The translations under genes were made by a program, and so were the position numbers. 26,890 nt of DNA, from NCBI GenBank assembly GCA_001579985.1, contig LRSR01003315.1, forward strand, positions 1 to 26,890, read 5' to 3'. The stretch is from Hypsibius dujardini. Taxonomy: Eukaryota; Tardigrada; Eutardigrada; Parachela; Hypsibiidae. The notes under the pieces are model-generated. The model was not told the DNA's origin and made no database searches. It worked only from the letters and a program-made list of their open reading frames with translations. Below are positions 1-10,100 of the stretch, one piece after another (the first letter of the stretch is position 1; each line of letters opens with the position of its first letter).

Positions 1-129
1 TCTATGCACACAGATGTCATAGACGTACAGGGTAGCAAATATCTTGTTCATACGTCTTGGCACAATTTAAAAAAGACACATGAAAATATTGAGAAATTCG
101 GGTAGTGGCAAGTTCTGGGTTCTGGCGCC
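1..129 (-). other. Probable FoxF 3' UTR, incomplete
   Basis: Sequence downstream of the FoxF stop on the minus strand. No minus-strand AATAAA (plus-strand TTTATT) is present, so the mRNA end probably lies outside the window. Confidence 0.5.
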
Positions 130-406
130 TCAAAAACGCTCGAGCTTGCTGCCATCCTTGCCGTCCTGTGAGGAGGGACACTGCTGCTGCTGCATCATGC
201 TGGATTGGAAGGCGGGGAAAGAGGTGCCGCAGTGCGAGACCAATTCGTACTGCGGACCAGCGGAAGAAGAAGAGGCAGCAGCCGCCGCGGCAGCAGCAGC
301 TGCGATCAAATTCCCCGCCCCGGCGTAATGCATGCCCATATTAGAAAGGCTGTGATGGGGATTGTGGTGATGGTGGTGATGCACCGTCGTGGCCTGGGGC
401 ATCGAG

Positions 407-441
<35 letters not shown>

Positions 442-686
442 GTGGTGTTTGCTAATTTCAGACGTACTTTCCAGGACGGCGACGCTTCCACCACCACCGG
501 ATCCCATGGAGAAGGATGATGATGGCACGCTGTTTGGGAGGGACCATGAACTGGCAGAGTGATGATGATGAGTGGGCACGGCGTACATCTGCGAAGAGGA
601 GGAGGCGAAGTTGACATAGGGATTGCCGGTGCCGCTGCAGCCAGTGCCGTAGAGGTCACCGCTGTTGAAGGAGTACGGGTAGGTGT
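130..686 (-). other. FoxF last exon: homopolymer-rich C-terminal region
   Basis: This exon completes codon 282 and ends at TGA (130-132). It encodes runs of Ser, four Gly, 11 Gln (plus-strand 409-441, a CTG run closed by TTG at both ends), His (six in a row, plus shorter runs) and 10 Ala (about 274-303, mixed GCN codons). The reading frame is secured by the phase-1 junction with exon 3, giving [12 protein letters not shown] across the splice. Such runs are typical of activation regions of developmental transcription factors. The plus-strand ORFs over this exon are antisense shadows. Confidence 0.85.
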
Positions 687-3600
687 CTGCAAGGGGGAAA
701 AAACAATTACATAAGTGATCAGCAGCAAATTAGTTTCCACGCTTATTTTGATGCATCGGAATGATCATTATTGTAGCAGGGGCCTCTTAGGGTTTTTACA
801 GGCATAGACTACAAGTCCCCTTCCCCCTTCCTGTTCCCGCCCACTTTCAGTTTTTTCGGTGTTGACCGTCTCTCACTAACTTGCTAAATGGAAGATTATT
901 TTTTTAGAATCCGTTAAACTTCATTTTCAGAAAAAAATGAAACCCGAAATATTGGATCCTGCCCGCAGTGTTGCATGAAAAACAAACACTCCCGTTTTTC
1001 TCCGCCCTTGTGAACTGATACATATAACGGTAAAGATTTGAAAGCAAAATGTTAGGATGGCGGTAGAGGTGTGCGAAGCAGTTTATGCTTTGCATATTTT
1101 ATTGCTTTTATACGCAATTATACTACTACATATAATACTTTGCTTTTATTTACGATAATCTCACAATTGTGAGTTACGTTTTTGTGTTAGATTTTAATTT
1201 ATGTATTTATTGTACAGTGTATTTGTTTACTTTGTGAACCTGGCTGTTGCAGCAAGCACTTAAACTTCGAGCAACGCGATCGAGACATGTATGTATCCAA
1301 GTCGCAATTCGAAGTTCGCACGTCGCTGGCCCATATTAGCACAGCTTTGATGCTAGTATACAGAGTATTAACTTCGATATATTTACCCACGCCAAAATTT
1401 CTGCCACAGATTCAACGATTCAACGATTCAACGATTCAACAGATTCAACGATTTTCTGCAAGGAGTCAAAAGTCTTTTTCTCAATCACAAAAAAGCCTCT
1501 CGACATTCTATTTTCCTATCACAGCCATTAATACAACACCAGTTTTTTGTATCCTCCCTAAAAAGATGTTTGTTGTCTCACTTTTGTTAATTTCCAAGCT
1601 TTCTTGAGTGCGAAGATGGTCGAAAGCCACAATTTGCTTAGCGTTTTTCTACAGAGGCATTTTATGTGACTGTCGCTTACTCGTGGAGAAAGCGTAGTTT
1701 CCAGATGGCGCATGCCGCTGTGCCAGCGAATTCCAAGGTAAACAGGCTGTATGTTGCTCCGCGGCGGAGGATGGGATGGCGGAGGACATGTGCGCGCCAA
1801 ATGACGAGCGCGACATGATGCCGGCCCGGCCGGAGGCTTGTTGAAGGGATGTTGTTGATGCAAAGATGTTGTCGCTGCACTGGCTGCTGCTTCCGTTGTT
1901 GCCACCACACGACACGGACGACGCAGCTCCACTGGAGGATGTGAGAAAGCCGACGGATGACGATGAAGCTGCCGAAGCTGCCATGCACTACCACACCCGA
2001 TAAAAAGCCTTTTTAGAATTTCATTAAATTCCTGTTGCATGAAACGAATGTCGATCAATTAAGCTTCCATTTACAACAAAGACAAATTGTTAACTTGAAA
2101 TGCAGAAACATTCCTCATCAAAGCAGCCTACAGACTCCAACAATACTACTAATAGTTTAACAATCATGTTCACAAGGATGATCTGGTCTACGCTGAAAGA
2201 TGTAACGCATCGTGTGGGTGGAATTTGCAAATGTTTCATACTAAATCACAGAACTAATAAAAATTAATTATGAAATTAAAATGAATGGTAAATAAAAAAT
2301 GACAGTATTATTTGATTGTTAGACACAGCACTTGGAATGACAGCTTTTCCTAATTTATATCTAGCACTAATAAAGTAGTAATAGCATGCCTGCTACTGTA
2401 CCCAAGACATCAAACAATGTAGGAATTATAGCATGATTTAATGTAACGGTTTCGAGGCACTACAATGTGTTAAAATGATTTACGCAGAAATAACAGAATC
2501 ACAATTAACATTTTTTCGATAGATAAAGCACATCAAATGAAAGTTTTACAAAATTACTTTGAAATATTTCCAGAATATTTCATATATCTGGCTAAAATAT
2601 TGACAAGTCGGTTTATCAATGTCGATGTTGAATAGATAGAAATCGGATGCAAACGCTGTCCCTAAGCAAAACTAGAAAAATTCCGTAGAATAAAAAAGTG
2701 TGAGGTATGAGGATATAAACTGATCAACCACGTTTCACTTGCTCGATCTTAATCCCAAGACGGAAGTTAATTAAATACAACATCGTGAAATAGTGCCTTT
2801 TTCCAAACGAAAAGTGTGTGTTGAAAAATGTACCTGTGCCTTCATGGCAGCCTCCTGGTTCTGGCACTTGCGCCGGAATCCTCGCGGCCGACGCCGGAAA
2901 GAGCCCTCCTCGAACATGAACTCACTCGCTGGATCCATAGTCCAATAGTGACCTTTCCCAGGGCGGCCGAGACCCTTCGGCAGCTTAATGAAGCACTCAT
3001 TCAGCGACAAGTTATGCCGCACCGAGTTTTTCCAGCCGTGATAGGAGCCGCGGAAGAATGCAAAGTTCTGTTGGAGAAACTGGTAGATTTCGTTGAGGGT
3101 GACCTTTCGAGAGGGGGTATTTTGGATGGCCATAACGATCAAAGCGATGTAGGAGAAGGGCGGCTTCTCGTGGCGACGATGATTTGGTCGTTTGGTCGGC
3201 GATTTCCCATCGGAATCATCTGGATTTTCCGGGCTGCAATAGTGGCAAAACGAGTTCAGCTTTAAATTTAGTAAAAACCAATGCCACTGCCTTTCGTTTA
3301 ATTTAATATTTTAACATTGAAATTTATACTTCATCTGTCTAAATCTTCCAAAACATATGCTGAAAGTGGGTCCAAGTTTTGTCTGCAAGTCGCTGCCGAT
3401 TTCGATGAATGAAAACAATTGTATTGAATATTGCAAATAAATTTCGAAAAAAATCAACCATCCCTTAGAAAAGACATATTGTTTGTATGCCGGATAATTG
3501 TTTAATTAATTATATTGAAGTAAAATCGAATGAATGGCCGACTATATGTATGTTATTGAAAACCTTTACAAAGTGTTCAGTAGATCATTTTAAATGACAA

Positions 3601-4174
3601 TATAAAGATCACACCGAAACTGAATTGTGTGAATGTGTAGGTTCAATTCCGGCTGTGATTTGTCAAACTTGAGCAAATATTGTGTGCAACACACTCGTTG
3701 AAATTGTATCTATAAGAGGTAATGAATAGTACACAAAATATATAAATATGTATAAAGAGAGAAATATGTATATACACAGATACAGCAGTAAGTAATAAAC
3801 AATCACCGTTGTTATCACATCCATAAACGTAAACTACTCATACCAAGCAGGACATGCCGGGGCCCTGCTCCAGCTTCGAGCCTCATCCTTGTGTGTGTTA
3901 TTATACATACATCATCCCCCAACCAAGATCAGGTAATCAAAAAAGAGTAAATATTTGGACCCATCCCGACTTGTCGTAAATACGCCACGCGTCCATTGTG
4001 TATATACGTTGGCCATTCGTTTACACGTCCGACTCACCAGGAAGCGGCGTCCTTGTCGCCAGAGTCCTCGCCTCCCATCGGTTTCTCGTCCATCGGGCCA
4101 TGATGATCCTCCCCGTAGGACGGTACGGCCGACACCGGAAAATTCAGACGTTCAATTTCTTCCAGAGTTAGCAT
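130..4174 (-). CDS. FoxF: FoxF-type forkhead transcription factor, four exons, complete
   Basis: Coding exons in transcript order are 4174-4038, 3233-2834, 1987-1681 and 686-130, summing to 1401 nt (466 residues plus TGA). Junction phases are 2, 0 and 1, and all agree: donors GTGAGT, GTACAT and GTAAGC, acceptors ending TTGCAG, TGGTAG and TTGCAG. The protein starts [10 protein letters not shown] and has an acidic N-terminus. A forkhead domain follows at about residues 69-165, then a long Ser/Gly/His/Gln/Ala-rich C-terminal region. The domain has [15 protein letters not shown] in the recognition helix, and is followed by [15 protein letters not shown], which from family knowledge marks FoxF (Drosophila biniou, vertebrate FOXF1/2). 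Such proteins are nuclear DNA-binding regulators of visceral and splanchnic mesoderm; that role is inferred here. The first exon was placed by its in-frame ATG and phase-2 donor. The 3' UTR probably runs off the window's left edge. Family is near certain, exon structure strong, exact start slightly less so. Confidence 0.92.
687..1680 (-). other. FoxF intron 3
   Basis: AT-rich intron bounded by donor GTAAGC and acceptor CCCCCTTGCAG. It contains the tandem octamer array at 1409-1449. The ORFs crossing it have no recognisable protein content. Confidence 0.8.
1409..1449. repeat. Tandem octamer repeat (GATTCAAC)
   Basis: Four direct copies of GATTCAAC are followed by one A and a fifth copy, all in FoxF intron 3. 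The plus-strand ORF across it reads as repetitive FNDSTIQQ-type peptide and is not taken as coding. Confidence 0.9.
1988..2833 (-). other. FoxF intron 2
   Basis: An 846-bp, AT-rich phase-0 intron with donor GTACAT and acceptor TGTGGTAG. The acceptor giving TGC-ATG-GCA is the only nearby one that keeps phase 0 with exon 2. Nothing else recognisable was seen. Confidence 0.75.
2876..3166 (-). other. Forkhead (winged-helix) DNA-binding domain of FoxF
   Basis: Residues about 69-165 run from [16 protein letters not shown] to [10 protein letters not shown] and lie in one exon. The recognition helix carries the invariant N-S-x-R-H-N-L-S pattern (N115, S116, R118, H119, N120). The wing 2 region is basic (RRRPRGFRR), as expected for DNA contact and nuclear import. 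No break or missing core residue is visible. The preceding linker [11 protein letters not shown] is also basic. Confidence 0.95.
3234..4037 (-). other. FoxF intron 1
   Basis: An 804-bp phase-2 intron with donor GTGAGT and acceptor CACTATTGCAG. It is AT-rich with short TATA/TGTA-rich tracts around 3740-3780. No gene or RNA was recognised. Confidence 0.75.
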
Positions 4175-4490
4175 GGTCTGTTTGGTTGAGGGTTTTTTAG
4201 GGGAAATTAGACGAAGACAAAATGGGACTGTGTGTAGAAGCAGTAACGTAAGCAGATGATAAGGAAATGATGGCGCTGTGAGTTATCCCGCTGCGATGGT
4301 AAGATGTTGATAAAAGGCGCCCTGCTGACTCGGATCGCGTCGGGCTGTAAACTGTGAGACGAGGCGCTCTAAATTTGTCACGATGAAAGTGGACGAATCT
4401 GTGATGAGCTGAGACCAAGCGCGACGCCTTCTGGCTGAGATGGGATATGTTCGATGCAGACACCGATACAGAAATAAACAGAGCCAGTCA

Positions 4491-4573
4491 ACACAGACAC
4501 AGACACAGACACAGACACAGACACAGACACAGACACAGACACAGACACAGACACAGACACAGACACAGACACA
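4491..4573. repeat. Hexanucleotide microsatellite (ACACAG)n
   Basis: About 14 near-perfect copies of ACACAG form an 83-bp array centred about 360 bp upstream of the FoxF start codon. The apparent minus-strand ORFs through it (Cys-Val or Val-Ser dipeptide runs) are products of the repeat. Confidence 0.97.
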
Positions 4574-5253
4574 TCTCACTTTGAGATAGGGTAATAATAG
4601 TGACAATCATTATTGTGCATACGCTAACTACGGTTAGGTCCTAATAAATAAATTCTACCTGAACCGCACACTTTGAAGGTTTTATTTTCATTTTGTTAGT
4701 CTTTCAAACTCGTCATTTGTCAATGCGAGTTTATTTTTGCGTTCCCCTGCCGGAAATGGAGCACTTGTCCTCATTGATGAAACACGAACTGTCATCGCTA
4801 TTTAGAACGCGAAAAGTGCCTGCTGCTTGTGGACTGCCAGTTGGATGGGATGGGACGATAAAACGGCTGTTTTACCGGCACACCAAGTCCACACACTTGC
4901 GGATAGACAGACAGACTTATCGAGATCATCGCAGCTCCAAACTCGTTTAACCTGACATGAACTTGTCTGGAAGCGTCTGCCTGCCGTATGTGTCTGCTGA
5001 ATGTCTCATAAAAGTGACCACCCACGCTTTTGATCATACGGCTGGTCAAGGGAGAACATACTTTTACTCCAGGAGTCAGTCAGTCAGCTGAGCGTCACAG
5101 CTGGGCCCATATGGATCAGATAGATGTAGACGGCATTTCCGAAGAGACTTGGCTCGGTGAATGTGGAAAATCGGGGGAGGGAGAACCAGAGTGAAACATG
5201 ATCCAGATATCTCGATCGTCTGCGATGCGTTTAATAAGTGCTAAATTGACCGA

Positions 5254-5332
5254 CGTCGTCGTCGTCGTCGCCATATAAAATATCTTGAGATCATTGCTCT
5301 CCCTCATCACTCTTTCTCTATCTCTCTCTCTC
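5254..5332. repeat. Short GTC trinucleotide run and CT-rich tract
   Basis: A short CGTCGTCGTC run covers about 5254-5270. A pyrimidine tract rich in CTCTCT follows at about 5311-5332. Both are simple sequence in intergenic DNA. Confidence 0.8.
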
Positions 5333-5589
5333 GTTTAAACGGAAGCCTGCTGCTTTAAGCTTGGATAAACAAACGAAGCGATGTGGTGCGATATGGGGTG
5401 TTAATTTTTACGTTGAGTACAAGAAGGGGTATATACTGCCAAGTACCACGTGTCCGTTGGGTCACCGTAAAAGTCCTTTAAAGGGACAGTTACTTTTTGA
5501 TCTGCACACTTAAGTATGCTCTTGTGTATGTGTTTAAAAATCTTCGCTTTATTCAATTTTCACTTTTCATGGATATCGAAATACAGTGA

Positions 5590-6212
5590 CGTTTTCAGAA
5601 TAACGTCGAGATATTTTTTTATTTAACTCTGCTGTAGTGATGAAAATAAAAATGTATTTCACCGGTAAGGTCGTGCAAAGATTTTGTGTGTGATATTTCA
5701 AAGTTCGGAAAACACTGGAAGATATTGTGAAAAAATGGTCACTTTTTGAACTACATCAAATATGAATTTTTCGACAATAGCCAAGTGCAAATTTAATTTG
5801 GAGTCGATTGACATCAGTAAAAAAGTATGGTTCAGTGGGAGGAGCTATAGACCAAAACTGGACAGCTTCACTGAAATTATCAGGCCCTTGTGAATGATTC
5901 CAGAGCTCCGCTCCCTGATCTCCGAAAAATACTTGGTGATGGCAATCAACTCGATATTGAATTTAACATGGAACAGTGTCAAAATAATCTTCTTTTAGTT
6001 AGTTCTAAAAACAATTTACAATTTTTACAGTTAAAATGAAGGAAAATCGAATCTTCCTGTGTTTTTTCGACTTAATAATATTACTGAAAAAGCTTTGTCT
6101 GACTTTACCGGAGAAATAAGAAATTTCACAATTACCACTGAAGTTGGTGTAAATAAAAATATAGCTTGAAATAATTCTGAAGTTGGCACTCGAATAATAC
6201 CCAAATTCAGTC
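5590..6212. mobile_element. Foldback (MITE-like) repeat, copy A
   Basis: A palindromic element of about 620 bp. Its right end, read in reverse complement, runs from TTTGGGTATTATTCGAGTGC through ATTTCTCCGGTAAAGTCAGA. This matches the left arm, which contains ATTTCACCGGTAAGGTCGTG. The centre carries the family core in both orientations: GGAGTCGATTGACATCAG with GGGAGGAGCTATAG, and the mirrored AGAGCTCCGCTCCCTGATCT. No coding capacity was recognised. It is the same family as copies B, C and E. Confidence 0.75.
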
Positions 6213-6302
6213 ATTAGACACCAACGACGGTTTTACCATCTCCATCTATAGATCGTTTACGACATTTCACCTGACACAAACTTATTCTATCAAGCAAAAA
6301 CG

Positions 6303-6308
6303 TTTATT
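6303..6308 (-). promoter_or_regulatory. Candidate poly(A) signal of the cadherin gene
   Basis: Plus-strand TTTATT reads AATAAA on the minus strand, about 285 nt downstream of the cadherin TGA. It is the first plausible hexamer seen in that direction. Confidence 0.4.
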
Positions 6309-6592
6309 AAATTGGCTTTCAAATTTTAACAAATTTGGTGTATCTGTTTCCTAATGATTAGAGGGTAGAATACTCTACTTTTCCCCATATTTTGTGCAGG
6401 GAGACAGACTCCCACTACACTGTGACGTATACGTGGTATAGGGAGGTACAATAAAATTCCCAAAAAACTGCTCATCATCTTTTTCTAGGAATAGGCACGA
6501 TTTATGAATAGGAACACATTTAAAATGGATCTCGAACAAAGAATTTATAGATCTTGTACGTCGGTGAGGCTAAATCGTTTGTGCATGCGCGA

Positions 6593-7111
6593 TCACCGAT
6601 GACCGTTGCGTAGTTGAGCCTGGATCATCTGTCTATTAGATTGGGCAGCAGCGGCCTCGATATTTTCCAGGCCACCTACGGAGTCACGGTCCGTGCTGCT
6701 TGCATCCGCATCCGACTCGTCCGCGACCGCAACTTCGTCGAGCTCATAATCGTGATGCTCCGCAAAACTATGCCTGAAATAAATATATAAAAAAGGCGAC
6801 AGTAATGTCGATTTGAAACAAAATTTTTAACATCAAATAATTGTGATCATAAAAATTTGCTTTTTACTTGAGTTCTAATGCCCGATCCACTCCGTACTTC
6901 GCCAGAATTGGATTGACCCTAAAGACAAAATATGATTACGGCTCTTGAAATGTCATCCAAATATCGTATGCTAATTTACTAGAAGGTTTTCACGTACTTT
7001 TGAGTGCCAGTTGCACCATAAGGAGAAAGACTGGGTCCCCTTCCCTCAACGCCGGGGTTAGTCATGCCGGTTCCTATACATTGAAAGTTCATGATATGCT
7101 TGTTACCAAGT
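6593..7111 (-). other. Cadherin cytoplasmic tail exons
   Basis: Exons 7111-6998, 6918-6868 and 6773-6593. They encode GTGMTNPGVEGRGPSLSPYG, then VNPILAKYGVDRALELK, then an acidic end with EHHDYELDEVAVADESDADA, stopping at TGA (6593-6595). The paired Asn-Pro motifs and the YG(V)D segment resemble tails of protocadherin-type proteins. The frame is fixed by consecutive phase-2 junctions. The acceptor at 7112-7113 is the least certain boundary. Confidence 0.75.
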
Positions 7112-10100
7112 CTGAGGCGATTCGTTATATTGTAACATTTTTGCTGGTGCCATGCGCAGCGCTACATTACAGTGCAGTGTACCGTCTTAAACGAGCGTTG
7201 CAGCTGAGCTGCCTACAGCTGCAACTAATTATAATTGCTCTGCCTCCTGAAAGAGTTAATAGTTTTTCTCTTTTGAAATACATGGTGAATGTAAATTTAT
7301 AGAGTTTACTGATTTTGGACTAAATTCATCACCAAGAATTAAGCGATTGATTATCTGATTTGAAGAGTAAAACCCGTTGCAAATTTTTACAATGAGAACT
7401 CTGTAGAGCTATTTAACGCAGATGTAGTATATTAAATGTCGTTTCAGTTTTGTCTTAAATATTGTAATTTGCATGTTTAACAAGCCAATATCATTAACGG
7501 AGATTTTGAATGAACGCCATAGAGATCTATAGTACAATAGAGTACAGAACTTTATTTTGCTTAGTTGTATAAGATTGCATTTTTGAACAAGTTTCATCAT
7601 AATTATTGTTACAGATTAGGCTATTTTTATAAACTTCAATTTTCAGTACTTAAGAATTTAACCTCAATGCAAGTTTTGCAGCATTTGAACTGCACTGGTG
7701 TTTTAAATCAGCTATGGCACTGCAGTTCCGCCTACAGCGCAGCTGACTTTTTTGCCGCTGCGCAGGGCATTCATTTCTACCGTACCTTCCATTGCTTTCG
7801 TTGCCCTCAATTTAAGTGTCAGTCTGTAATCAACAGTTTTAAGATGTGTATAAAACGCGTCCTGAATGATATCGTTTTTTATGACATTTTCACGTTATCG
7901 TACTTTCGTTTTTCCGCGAAGAATACGCTGGCCACGACGACTAGTGCCAACACGGCCACGCCCATCACAATGACGGCAATCCACTTTTGGTCGAACGGTT
8001 CCGCCGGGGAAGTATCGGTGACGACCGCCGTCCCGAGGTTGGTCATCCCGACGGCCTTGAGCTGCGCGACATGGCTACCGAGGATCCTGTTTTTCGAAAT
8101 TTGATATCAATTAATATACTCCAAAATACTTTACAAATCCTTGCTCGAATGACTAATTCACTTTGTAACTTCTTCCTTGACGAGGTTGGCCTGGGTCGTT
8201 CTGTTGAGGAAGGCGAAGTTCAAGACCTGCGCACCCGTAGCGCGCGACTTGGGGTTCTCGATTCCGTAGTAGACGTAGTCGAAATCGTACAAATTCGCAA
8301 TTAGTTCCAGCTGCCTGTGATTAACAAACACAAGGTTAAGAAAGTAGATTTAAATAACTATGCTAATTATTTTAGCATTGTATTGCAGTTTGTTTGCTTG
8401 ATTCATATATTATTGGTCATTGGTCATTATTTATTGTTTCCCATTATTCATTACGATGATATTCAGCAGGAAATCTGAGTTACACATTTTGTTCGACCGA
8501 ATAAAGTTATAGTTTTTCTGAAAGAAAAGTATAATGTTCAAATCCGGAACCGATTAAACGACCGAAATTACAGAGCATCTGTTATCTTAACGATACTATT
8601 ATACGGATTTCATTTTGTTAATAATTATTATACGTTTTTCGAAGAAACTTCGTCTCAGAGATAAATTTGAATTCGTGAACAAACAGATTTTCATTTTATT
8701 CCTTCAATAGAATTATAAGTCATAGCATTAATCCTAATCCGCCAAAACGTGTGACAGGCTTTAATAGTCTGATGTTCCACTGCAGAAAACAGGCTTTCTT
8801 GCAGTGCCAAATATTTTAATTATGGTAAATAGGGAACATGTGTAGTCCAATGACATTAAACAAAAGTCCGAGCCCTTATTTTACGGATGTTGCCTATTTT
8901 AAAAGCTACAATATAAATTGCCTATTTATACTACTATAGTTCCCGATTCTTAGTCATTAAGAATAATTCATACTGATTGATCCTGTCGATAGCTGCCAGT
9001 TTTTCCTCGGCGTTATCCACCTCAATGTTGACAATCATCTCATACAAGAGCTCCTTCACCAGAATCTTCACCGTCATGGGAACGGTAACCCGCGAGCTGC
9101 CCACGTCGCAGCCGGCAACCGATCCGTCGAAGGCCTCCACATTGAACTGCAAGTCTCCCTCCAACTTGCTAGTGATCGTTAGATTCGCCGTATTTTGATC
9201 AATCATCACGGGCACGTTGGGAGTAGTGATGGAATATATAATTTTCCCGCAGCCATTAGGGAGATCATCGTCTGTTGCCTAAAACCGGGGGAAATTTTTT
9301 ATTGTCATCTGTCTCAAGTAAATGACAGTACTATCTGATGAGGCTGGGAGTAAGTGAAAAGTTTGAATGAGTACCTGCTGCTTGATGAACGGCAGAACAG
9401 TGTTGGCAAGATTGTCTTTCTCCAGGAGAATCCAGAAATATCCATTTGGAGAGGAAAAGACCGGTTGATTATCATTGACGTCCGTTATCCTTATTCGGAA
9501 CTGTAGAATAATAGGATCGATATGTTAGAACATTCTGGCAAAATAGTATTCTTAAATATTTTCTCATCAGATCAATCAGATTGTTTCCATAAAAGTTTAA
9601 TAAATAATTCAAGAAGTCGATAATAAAAGTTTAAAAAATAATTCAAGATGAAGGTTATATACTTGTTTGTAGTGGCAAAATATTTTTGATACGAATCCAA
9701 TGAATCTATCAAGTCAAAGAAAAAGGAAATGACTCATGGATGGAAAATTTGGTGACATTCGTACTCGTAAACAGGAGAATTACAGTAGCAAAGGCTGAAC
9801 AAGGCAGCTCGCAACTACGTCAAAATAAAACTGGCGGCTCTGCAGCATCGCAGTGTGTTGTCTCACAATTATTAATATTATGACATGTAAAATAAAGAGA
9901 GGTGAATATTTTTAGATTGTTGTAGTAATGATAAATTGCGAGAATCAAAATCGCTAAAATAAAATATATTAAATCAAATGGAAATGCAATCAAGAGAAAT
10001 CAAAGGCTTCGGGTAAATTGGTTAAGTATTTGCATCTTTCTAAATTGATAAAAAACTACTCTATACTGCACAATCTATTATAAACAAAAAATTATGATCG

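Larger units (their letters stand above)
4175..6592. other. Intergenic region between cadherin 3' end and FoxF 5' end
   Basis: This stretch holds, on the minus strand, the cadherin 3' UTR with its likely poly(A) signal near 6303, and the FoxF 5' UTR and promoter at the low end. It also holds the hexanucleotide array at 4491-4573, short GTC and CT tracts near 5254-5332, and foldback repeat copy A at about 5590-6212. ORFs here (for example 4693-4950 plus) have no family features. No TATA box could be assigned confidently. Confidence 0.7.

Noticed and set aside
1558-2058. A 166-codon minus-strand open frame and a 105-codon one at 1677-1994
   Set aside because: They are the other frames of FoxF exon 3. 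The frame giving Ser/Ala-rich protein matches exon 2 in phase 0 and exon 4 in phase 1; these do not.
3640-3650. A tRNA or SINE B-box-like GGTTCAATTCC in FoxF intron 1
   Set aside because: Flanking bases do not form the T-arm stem, and no A box, anticodon arm or acceptor stem could be folded around it.
4491-4573. CRISPR-like regular repetition
   Set aside because: It is a continuous 6-bp microsatellite with no spacers, in a eukaryotic context.
7128-7775. A possible additional inverted repeat with TGCC-TGCGCAGCG ends in cadherin intron 17
   Set aside because: The resemblance between 7147-7190 and the reverse complement of 7735-7770 is short and patchy. Only the 10-bp hairpin at 7197-7225 is secure.
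7881-7903. The donor GTGAAA after AAC (7894 region) for the cadherin transmembrane exon
   Set aside because: It would leave phase 0. The next exon's best acceptor and the whole tail require phase 2, which the upstream GTACGA donor gives.
7565-8104. A 179-codon plus-strand open frame, the longest on that strand
   Set aside because: Its second half is antisense to the cadherin transmembrane exon and its first half is low-information intron sequence.
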